Part shown: positions 58,408 to 64,000 of the stretch, piece by piece
How positions within the stretch are numbered: the stretch's first letter is position 1
Layout of the letters: each line of letters opens with the position of its first letter
NCBI GenBank assembly: GCA_035286465.1
Contig: DATEDF010000058.1
Location: 1 to 64,000, forward strand
Source of the DNA: Fen-1231 sp035286465
GTDB taxonomy: Bacteria; Gemmatimonadota; Gemmatimonadetes; Gemmatimonadales; Gemmatimonadaceae
Reading direction: 5' to 3'
DNA length: 64,000 bases
Translations under genes and position numbers: made by a program
The notes under the pieces: model-generated
The model's input: the letters and a program-made list of their open reading frames with translations, nothing else
Database searches by the model: none
What the model was told of the DNA's origin: nothing

Positions 58408-58623
58408 TTATCTCCCGGCCTTCGCCGTCTTCGCGGTTCGCTGCTCGCGCAGCACCGTCTTGAGTCGCGCGAGATCCCGGCGGATCACTCGCAGGCGCAA
58501 CGGGTCCTCCAGTGGCTGCGTCGCCGCACGGAAGCGCAGGTTGAACCGCTCCCGTTCGAGCTCGGCGATGCGCGTCGCGATCTCGTCGGCGCGCAACTCA
58601 CGAATCTGGTCGGCCTTCATCAT
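58408..58623 (-). CDS. rpmC: 50S ribosomal protein L29
   Basis: The 71-residue protein reads MMKADQIRELRADEIATRIA then ELERERFNLRFRAATQPLED, a normal L29. Two adjacent ATGs (58623, 58620) overlap the rplP stop (ATGATGA); either may be used. Confidence 0.95.
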   Translation of the reverse strand: MMKADQIRELRADEIATRIAELERERFNLRFRAATQPLEDPLRLRVIRRDLARLKTVLREQRTAKTAKAGR

Positions 58624-59042
58624 TCCGTGTGCGCCTCCTCGCGAGCCACGACCTTCGACCGGACCGAGAGCTTCGCCGCGGCCAGCCCCAGCGCCTTCCC
58701 GGCCATCGTCTCGTCCACCCCCTCGATCTCGAACATCACGCGGCCGGGCCGCACGACCGCCACCCACAGCTCCGGTGAGCCCTTCCCCTTCCCCATCCGG
58801 GTCTCGGCCGGCTTCTTCGTCACGGGCTTGTCCGGAAAGAGCCGGACCCACACCTTGCCGCCCCGCTTGATGTGGCGCGTCAGGGCGACGCGCGCGGCCT
58901 CGATCTGCCGCGCCGTCACCCACCCGGGCTCCACCGCCTGGAGCCCGTAGCGGCCGAAGGCCACCGTCGCGCCCCGCGTGGAAATCCCCTTGGTGCGGCC
59001 CTTGAACATCTTCCGGAACTTGACCCGCTTCGGTGCCAGCAT
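58620..59042 (-). CDS. rplP: 50S ribosomal protein L16
   Basis: The 140-residue protein starts MLAPKRVKFRKMFKGRTKGI and has RGGKVWVRLFPDKPVTKKPA and MGKGKGSPELWVAVVRPGRV, a normal L16. It binds near the A site. Confidence 0.98.
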   Translation of the reverse strand: MLAPKRVKFRKMFKGRTKGISTRGATVAFGRYGLQAVEPGWVTARQIEAARVALTRHIKRGGKVWVRLFPDKPVTKKPAETRMGKGKGSPELWVAVVRPGRVMFEIEGVDETMAGKALGLAAAKLSVRSKVVAREEAHTE

Positions 59043-59057
59043 CGCTACCTCTTCCTC

Positions 59058-59100
59058 ATTCCTTGTCCCTTGTCCCTCACCCTTGTCCCCTGTCCCTCGT
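59058..59100. repeat. TTGTCCC short-word repeat before rplP
   Basis: The 61-bp gap between rpsC and rplP is made of TTGTCCC/CTGTCCC and TCACCC words. On the coding (minus) strand they read GGGACAAGGG, rich in AGG. Nearly the same 38-40 bp block is at 60561-60617. Confidence 0.88.
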
Positions 59101-59103
59101 CAG

Positions 59104-59763
59104 TTACGCATCCGTGGAATACGTCTTCCCGCGCCGGTCCTCCACGATCTCGCCCTTGAAGATCCAGACCTTCACGCCGATGGTGCCGAACGTCGTCTTG
59201 GCGGTGCTGGTCGCGTAGTCGATGTTCGCGCGGATCGTGTGCAGCGGGACGCGCCCCTCGTGGTATCCCTCGACACGCGCGATCTCGGCGCCTCCCAGGC
59301 GCCCGCCGCACTTCACCTTGATCCCCTCGGCCCCCATCCGCATCGCGCTCTGCACGGCGCGCTTCATCGCGCGGCGGAACGAGATCCGCTGCGCGAGCTG
59401 CGACGCGATGTTGTCCGCGACGAGCTGCGACTCGATCTCGGGGCGCTTGATCTCCTCGACGTTGATCCCGACTTCCTTCCCGGAGAGTTGCTGCAGCTCG
59501 TTCTTCAGCTCCTCCACCGCCTGCCCCTTCTTCCCGATCACGACGCCCGGGCGCCCGGTGTGGATCGTGACGACGACCTTCCCCGGCTTGCGGTCAATCG
59601 TGATGTCGCTGATGGCGGCCCCGGAGAGCCGCGCCTTCAGGTACTTGCGGAGGAGCTCGTCCTCCTTGAGCAGCGCCGGGAAGTCCCGCTTCGCGTACCA
59701 CTTGGAGCGCCACTGGCGCGAGACGCCGAGGCGAAAGCCGATCGGATTGGTTTTCTGTCCCAT
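59104..59763 (-). CDS. rpsC: 30S ribosomal protein S3
   Basis: The 219-residue protein starts MGQKTNPIGFRLGVSRQWRS and has the KH domain VVTIHTGRPGVVIGKKGQAV. It starts 1 nt inside the rplV stop. Confidence 0.98.
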   Translation of the reverse strand: MGQKTNPIGFRLGVSRQWRSKWYAKRDFPALLKEDELLRKYLKARLSGAAISDITIDRKPGKVVVTIHTGRPGVVIGKKGQAVEELKNELQQLSGKEVGINVEEIKRPEIESQLVADNIASQLAQRISFRRAMKRAVQSAMRMGAEGIKVKCGGRLGGAEIARVEGYHEGRVPLHTIRANIDYATSTAKTTFGTIGVKVWIFKGEIVEDRRGKTYSTDA

Positions 59764-60131
59764 TAGCGTGCGTGCCTCGCTGCTTTCTCCGCCACGACGA
59801 TCTCGATGTGGCTGGTGCGTTTCTGGATCGGGGTGGCGCGTCCCATCGCCGCGGGCATGAAGCGCTTGAGCTTCGGTCCCTCGTTGATGATCGCGTGCGA
59901 GATGACCAGCGCGTCCACGTCCAGCGGCTCGTTGGCGCGCCGCGCCGCCTGTTCGGCGTTCGACACAGCGCTCCGGAGCACCTTCTCGATCTGCCGCGCC
60001 GCGTGCTTCTTCGAGAACTTGAGCAGCGCGAGCGCCTCATTGACGCTCTTGCCGCGCACCTGATCAATCACCAGTCGCATCTTGTAGGGCGACTGGCGGG
60101 CCGAACGCTGGATCGCGCGAGAGCCGGTCAT
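59763..60131 (-). CDS. rplV: 50S ribosomal protein L22
   Basis: The 122-residue protein reads RSARQSPYKMRLVIDQVRGK then SVNEALALLKFSKKHAARQI, with the exit-tunnel loop GPKLKRFMPAAMGRATPIQK. Normal L22. Confidence 0.98.
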   Translation of the reverse strand: MTGSRAIQRSARQSPYKMRLVIDQVRGKSVNEALALLKFSKKHAARQIEKVLRSAVSNAEQAARRANEPLDVDALVISHAIINEGPKLKRFMPAAMGRATPIQKRTSHIEIVVAEKAARHAR

Positions 60132-60134
60132 CGC

Positions 60135-60551
60135 CTACCGCCCTCCCTTGCCGGGCGGCGCCGTCGGCGCCGCCGCCGGAGCGGCCCCGGGTGCGCCGGC
60201 CGCGGGCGGCGCCGGCGGCGCGCCGGCCTGGGCGCCCGGCCGTGCCCGCATCGCCTCCTTCGCCGCGGCGGCCTCGGCCGCGATCCGCGACCCCGCCGCC
60301 GTATGCCCCTTGAAGATCCGCGTCGGCGCGAACTCGCCCAGCTTGTGTCCCACCATGTTCTCCGTCACGTACACCGGGATGAACTTGTTCCCGTTGTGCA
60401 CGGCGAACGTGTGCCCCACGAAATCCGGGAGCACCGTGCTCGCCCGCGACCAGGTCTTCACGACCTTCTTCTCGCTGCGGGAATTCATCGCCTCGACGCG
60501 CTTGCGAAGCACGTCCTGCACGAATGGTCCCTTCTTGACGCTACGTCCCAT
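60135..60551 (-). CDS. rpsS: 30S ribosomal protein S19 with Ala/Pro tail
   Basis: The core (MGRSVKKGPFVQDVLRKRVE, TFAVHNGNKFIPVYVTENMV, GHKLGEFAPTRIFKGHT) is normal to about residue 92. About 46 further residues are Ala/Pro-rich (AGAPPAPPAAGAPGAAPAAA), giving 138 instead of about 92. Confidence 0.96.
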   Translation of the reverse strand: MGRSVKKGPFVQDVLRKRVEAMNSRSEKKVVKTWSRASTVLPDFVGHTFAVHNGNKFIPVYVTENMVGHKLGEFAPTRIFKGHTAAGSRIAAEAAAAKEAMRARPGAQAGAPPAPPAAGAPGAAPAAAPTAPPGKGGR

Positions 60552-60560
60552 GACGGATCC

Positions 60561-60617
60561 TCGTCCCTTGTCCCTTGTCCCTCACCCTTGTCCCTTGTCC
60601 CTCGCTCGTGTCCCTCT
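60561..60617. repeat. TTGTCCC short-word repeat before rpsS
   Basis: The gap between rplB and rpsS holds repeated CCCTTGTCCCTTGTCCCTCA words, almost identical to 59058-59100. The two copies share about 40 bp in the same order and orientation. Confidence 0.88.
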
Positions 60618-60620
60618 GCG

Positions 60621-61451
60621 TCACTGCGTCGCCGTGCCGCGCTTCCGCCCGCGCACGATCAGCCGCTGCGACGCCTTCTTCTTGTGGCGCGTTTTCACCC
60701 CCTCCTTCTTGCCCCACGGACTCACCACGTTCCGGCCGCCGCGCGTGCGGCCGCCATGCGGGTGGTCCACCGGGTTCATCACCTCACCGCGCACGCGCGG
60801 GCGGCGGCCCTTCCAGCGCGACGTCCCCGCCTTCCCCCATGAGAGCAGCTCGTGCTCGGCGTTCCCCACCGTGCCGATCGTGGCGAGGCAGCGGCCGTGC
60901 ACCAGGCGCATCTCGGTCGAGGCCATCCGCAACGTGACGTATTCGCCTTCCTTGGCCATCACCTCGAGGCTCGTGCCCGCCGAGCGCGCGAGCTGCCCGC
61001 CCTTGCCCGGCACGAGTTCCACGTTGTGGACCGCCGTGCCGAGCGGCACCTCTCGCAGCGGCAGCGCGTTGCCCGTGCGCACGTCCGCGCCCGGTCCGCT
61101 CACGACCTTGTCGCCCTGCACAAGTCCCTTCGGGTGCAGGATGTACCGCTTCTCGCCGTCGGCGTACTCGACGAGCGCGATCCGCGCGGAGCGGTTGGGG
61201 TCGTACTCGATCTCCTTCACCGTGCCCACGATGCCGAACTTGTTGCGCCGGAAATCCACGAGGCGGTACATCCGCTTGTGGCCGCCGCCACGGCGGCGCA
61301 TCGCGATGTGCCCGTGGTTGTCGCGCCCGCCGCTCTTGGTCAGCGGTTCGACGAGCGACTTCTCCGGCGTCGTCCGCGTGACGACGTCGTAGTCGCTTAC
61401 CGAGCGGAAGCGCGCGCTCTTGGTCACCGGCTTGAACTGGCGAATGCCCAT
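60621..61451 (-). CDS. rplB: 50S ribosomal protein L2
   Basis: The 276-residue protein has MGIRQFKPVTKSARFRSVSD, GRDNHGHIAMRRRGGGHKRM and PVDHPHGGRTRGGRNVVSPW with the catalytic-centre His region. Normal L2. Confidence 0.98.
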   Translation of the reverse strand: MGIRQFKPVTKSARFRSVSDYDVVTRTTPEKSLVEPLTKSGGRDNHGHIAMRRRGGGHKRMYRLVDFRRNKFGIVGTVKEIEYDPNRSARIALVEYADGEKRYILHPKGLVQGDKVVSGPGADVRTGNALPLREVPLGTAVHNVELVPGKGGQLARSAGTSLEVMAKEGEYVTLRMASTEMRLVHGRCLATIGTVGNAEHELLSWGKAGTSRWKGRRPRVRGEVMNPVDHPHGGRTRGGRNVVSPWGKKEGVKTRHKKKASQRLIVRGRKRGTATQ

Positions 61452-61454
61452 GCG

Positions 61455-61745
61455 TCAGCCCTCGAAGATCCCTTCGATTCGATCGCCCTCGCGCAACGTC
61501 ACGATCGCCTTCTTCCAGCGCGGCCGCAGCCCCGTCCTCGTGCCCACCCGGCGCGCCTTGCCGCGCTGCTGCGACGTCCAGACGCCGCGCACCTTCACGC
61601 CGAACAGCGACTCGATCGCCTGCTTGATCGCGGTCTTGTTCGCCTCGGGATGCACCTCGAACGTGTACTCGCCGCGATCCTGCAGCGCGGCGGAGCTCTT
61701 CTCCGTGACGATGGGTCGCACGATCGTCCTCAGCAACGTGGGCAT
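61455..61745 (-). CDS. rplW: 50S ribosomal protein L23
   Basis: The 96-residue protein reads TIVRPIVTEKSSAALQDRGE, then YTFEVHPEANKTAIKQAIES, a normal L23 at the tunnel exit, 3 bp after rplD. Confidence 0.97.
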   Translation of the reverse strand: MPTLLRTIVRPIVTEKSSAALQDRGEYTFEVHPEANKTAIKQAIESLFGVKVRGVWTSQQRGKARRVGTRTGLRPRWKKAIVTLREGDRIEGIFEG

Positions 61746-61748
61746 CGG

Positions 61749-62642
61749 CTACTTCCTTTTCCGCTTCGGCGCCGGCCTCTTCGCCGCCCGCGCCGCGGGC
61801 TTCCTCGCGGCCGCCTTCGCCGCGGGCTTCGCCTTGGCGGCTGTACGCTTCTTCGCCGGCGCCTTCCTCGCCGCGGGCTTCCGCGCGCCCTTCCGGGCCT
61901 TCTCACTCGTCACATCCTCTTCGTCCTTCGCCATTCGCGCTTCGCCCTTCACCGAAGCACGCTTGACGTGCCGCACCACCTTCACCTTCGCCGCCTGGTC
62001 TTCCGTAATCGGCGCCAGCTCGTGGCCGAGCGCTCCCGCCTCGACCAGCACCACATCCGACCAGAGAATGTGGTACGTCGAGACGTCGCTGAACGGCATC
62101 ACGTGCGCGTTCGGCAGGTTGCGGCCCGAGAGATACACCGCCGGCTTCACGCCGTCGGTCAGGATCAGCACCTTTCGGTTCGCGACCTCGAGCCGCGCGA
62201 GGAGCTGCTGCAGCCGCGCCGTCTTCGGGACGTCGTACGGGAACGCGTCAATGACGTAGAGCGCGCCCTCGCGCGCGCGCGCGTTGAACGCGCTCTTCCG
62301 CGCCAGTGCGCGCACGGCGCGCGCGACCGTCTCGGTGTACGCGCGCGGGTGCGGCCCGAACACCGTGCCGCCGCCCACCCAGAGCGGCGAGCGCGTCGAT
62401 CCCGCACGTGCGCGGCCCGTGCCCTTCTGGCGCCACGGTTTCTGGTTGCCGCCCACCACAAAGCCGCGTGTCTTGGTCGCCGCGTTCCCCTGACGCTGGT
62501 TCGCGAGGTACGCCTTCACGGCCTGGTGCATCACCGGCACGTTGACGGTGCCGTCGAACGTCGCGCCGGGGAGCGCGACCTTCTCACGCGGCGTCCCCTG
62601 CGCGGTGAACGCGGCCGCGTCGAAGCGAATCGTCTCGGCCAT
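61749..62642 (-). CDS. rplD: 50S ribosomal protein L4 with histone-like C-terminal tail
   Basis: The L4 core is normal to about residue 215 (NQKPWRQKGTGRARAGSTRS, STYHILWSDVVLVEAGAL). The rest, about 80 residues, is first a repeat-derived segment (VKGEARMAKDEED, nt 61914-61952) and then a Lys/Ala/Pro run like histone H1 (KPAARKAPAKKRTAAKAKPA). Total 297 residues against about 205-210. ATG 62642 is the conserved start. Confidence 0.96.
   Translation of the reverse strand: MAETIRFDAAAFTAQGTPREKVALPGATFDGTVNVPVMHQAVKAYLANQRQGNAATKTRGFVVGGNQKPWRQKGTGRARAGSTRSPLWVGGGTVFGPHPRAYTETVARAVRALARKSAFNARAREGALYVIDAFPYDVPKTARLQQLLARLEVANRKVLILTDGVKPAVYLSGRNLPNAHVMPFSDVSTYHILWSDVVLVEAGALGHELAPITEDQAAKVKVVRHVKRASVKGEARMAKDEEDVTSEKARKGARKPAARKAPAKKRTAAKAKPAAKAAARKPAARAAKRPAPKRKRK
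61914..61952. repeat. TTCGCCC word repeat inside rplD
   Basis: CTTCGTCCTTCGCCATTCGC and TTCGCCCTTCACC words, the family of 23340-23557, lie in frame within the rplD tail and encode residues 231-243. No frameshift results. Confidence 0.8.
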
Positions 62643-62646
62643 GGAC

Positions 62647-63330
62647 TCAGCCCTGCTTGCGGACGAGCACGATCCCGTTCTTCGGGCCGGCCACCGAGCC
62701 GCGGATGTAGATGAGGTTGCGCTCCGCGTCCACCTTCTCCACGCGAAGGTGCGTCTGCGTATGACGCTCGGCCCCGTAGTGGCCGGGCATCTTCTTCCCC
62801 TTGATGACGCGGGACGGGTCCGTGCCCGGCCCGACCGATCCCGGCCGGCGATGTTTCGTGTTGCCGTGCGTGTTCGGTCCGCCACCGAAGCTCCAGCGCT
62901 TCACCACGCCCTGGAACCCGCGTCCCTTCGTCGTGCCGGTCACCTTCACCGTGTCGCCCGCGGCGAAGATCTCGACCGTGATCTTGGCGCCGACCGTGAA
63001 CGAGGGGATCTCGGCGTGTTTGCCGGGCGCATCGTCGAGCCGGAACGACCGGAGCACCGCGGGCGGGGCGTCGAGTCCCGCCTTCGCGGCGTGACCGATC
63101 TCGGCCTTGGCCGCGCGACGGCCGCGCGGCGTGCGTTCGCCCGTCTTCGACTCGCGCGCGACGCGCTGAACGCCGAAGCCCAGCTCCACGGCCGCGAAGC
63201 CCGCGCCCTCCCGGGCCACGACCTTCGTGACCGGGTTCGGCGTCGCCTCGACGACCGTCACCGGGACCTGCTGCCCCGCTTCGTTGAACAGCTGGGTCAT
63301 CCCCAGCTTGCGACCGATAATGCCGATCAT
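62647..63330 (-). CDS. rplC: 50S ribosomal protein L3
   Basis: ATG 63330 gives 227 residues beginning MIGIIGRKLGMTQLFNEAGQ, with GFQGVVKRWSFGGGPNTHGN and the KKMPGHYGAERHTQTHL region. Normal L3 with a slightly long insertion. Confidence 0.98.
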   Translation of the reverse strand: MIGIIGRKLGMTQLFNEAGQQVPVTVVEATPNPVTKVVAREGAGFAAVELGFGVQRVARESKTGERTPRGRRAAKAEIGHAAKAGLDAPPAVLRSFRLDDAPGKHAEIPSFTVGAKITVEIFAAGDTVKVTGTTKGRGFQGVVKRWSFGGGPNTHGNTKHRRPGSVGPGTDPSRVIKGKKMPGHYGAERHTQTHLRVEKVDAERNLIYIRGSVAGPKNGIVLVRKQG

Positions 63331-63335
63331 CGCCC

Positions 63336-63644
63336 CTACTCCACCTTGATTTCCACGTCCACCCCCGCCGGCAAGTCGAGCTTCGTGAGCGCGTCCACCG
63401 TTTGCGCACGGGAGTCGAGGATGTCGATCACGCGCTTGTGGGTCTTCAGTTCGAACTGCTCGCGCGACTTCTTGTCCACGTGCGGCGAGCGCAGCACCGT
63501 CCACCGCTGCGTCTTGGTCGGCAACGGGATGGGACCCGACACCTGCGCGCCGGTCTTCTCGGCGGTGCGCACGATGTCGCCCGCGGCCTGATCAATGACC
63601 GCGTGGTCGAAGGCCTTCAATCGGATCCGGATTCTGCCGGCCAT
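63336..63644 (-). CDS. rpsJ: 30S ribosomal protein S10
   Basis: The 102-residue protein has IRIRLKAFDHAVIDQAAGDI and GPIPLPTKTQRWTVLRSPHV, a normal S10 (NusE). It follows tuf by 10 bp. Confidence 0.98.
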   Translation of the reverse strand: MAGRIRIRLKAFDHAVIDQAAGDIVRTAEKTGAQVSGPIPLPTKTQRWTVLRSPHVDKKSREQFELKTHKRVIDILDSRAQTVDALTKLDLPAGVDVEIKVE

Positions 63645-63654
63645 GGGTCGCCCC

Positions 63655-64000
63655 TTACGCCAGGATCTTCGTGACCACGCCCGCCCCCACCGTCCGCCCG
63701 CCCTCGCGAATCGCGAACCGGAGCTGCGGCTCCATCGCGATCGGCGTGATGAGGTCGATCGTCATCTGGATGTTGTCGCCCGGCATGACCATCTCCGTGC
63801 CCGTCGGCAGCTCGATCGAGCCCGTGACGTCCGTGGTGCGGAAGTAGAACTGCGGGCGGTACCCTTTGAAGAACGGCGTGTGACGGCCGCCCTCGTCCTT
63901 CGTCAGCACGTACACCTCGGCCTCGGCCTTCGTGTGCGGCGTGATGGAGCCGGGCTTGGCCAGCACCATGCCGCGCTCGATCTCCTTCTTGTCCACGCCG
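63655..64000 (-). CDS. tuf: Elongation factor Tu, C-terminal part (continues beyond window)
   Basis: The visible 114 residues are EF-Tu domain 3: KKEIERGMVLAKPGSITPHT, GRHTPFFKGYRPQFYFRTTD, PGDNIQMTIDLITPIAMEPQ and FAIREGGRTVGAGVVTKILA. The GTPase domain lies past the right edge. tuf is the usual upstream neighbour of rpsJ in the str/S10 array. Confidence 0.97.
   Translation of the reverse strand, partial: GVDKKEIERGMVLAKPGSITPHTKAEAEVYVLTKDEGGRHTPFFKGYRPQFYFRTTDVTGSIELPTGTEMVMPGDNIQMTIDLITPIAMEPQLRFAIREGGRTVGAGVVTKILA

Overview
The window is about 64 kb of high-GC bacterial chromosome with no sign of plasmid or phage origin. Several traits together point to an environmental Gemmatimonadota-like bacterium: a SusC/SusD outer-membrane pair in a GC-rich genome, single-chain GlyRS, many lipoproteins, alanine-rich low-complexity tracts, and a complete S10-spc ribosomal operon. 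This assignment is an inference from gene content; no rRNA gene is present to prove it.

Layout. 1-2240 is a lower-GC accessory patch: the edge of an IS481-type transposase, a well-formed integron attC site, two cassette-like genes and a decayed hicBA toxin-antitoxin pair. 2248-11480 is a glycan/amino-sugar block: a GHL10-type lipoprotein, a NagB/PIG-L fusion, a SusC-SusD pair and a DUF4397 lipoprotein, closed by a strong terminator. 11550-14371 encodes an archaeal-type HMG-CoA synthase, thiolase and DUF35 trio. 14661-15307 is a MazEF-like pair. 15367-17378 is a second lower-GC patch with five small, unrecognised secreted or membrane proteins on the minus strand. 17779-21415 is a peptidoglycan-recycling operon (murQ-anmK-nagZ). 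21516-29131 holds a gamma-glutamyltranspeptidase, ABC exporter, CcdA, a Fur-type regulator and a cupredoxin. 29290-35679 is a dense minus-strand signalling and replication group (histidine kinase lacking its phospho-acceptor His, two small proteins, an HDAC-like hydrolase, a Ser/Thr kinase, PriA). 35744-50331 is housekeeping (phosphatase, aminotransferase, peptidase, glyQS, purA, dapA, pilT, a dehydrogenase, mgtC, trpS, IMPase, ftcD, yedK). 50321-64000 is map-adk-secY and the spc/S10 ribosomal genes up to the end of tuf, all on the minus strand.

How the genes work together. NagZ, AnmK, MurQ and the NagB fusion make up most of a route from cell-wall muropeptide sugars to fructose-6-phosphate; the PIG-L domain could supply the missing GlcNAc-6-P deacetylase step. 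The HMG-CoA trio fits one metabolon that condenses acetyl-CoA into HMG-CoA.

Most unusual features. (1) Several families of short-word repeats (TTCGCCC, TTGTCCC, ACGCCACGCT, GACGTCTGA types) lie between genes, supply some stop codons, and one enters the rplD reading frame. (2) Four ribosomal proteins (S5, L5, L4, S19) carry long low-complexity extensions. (3) At least eight transcription units have a TANNNT box 5-9 nt before the start codon, the pattern expected for leaderless or very short-leader mRNAs. (4) There is a textbook attC site next to decayed cassettes.
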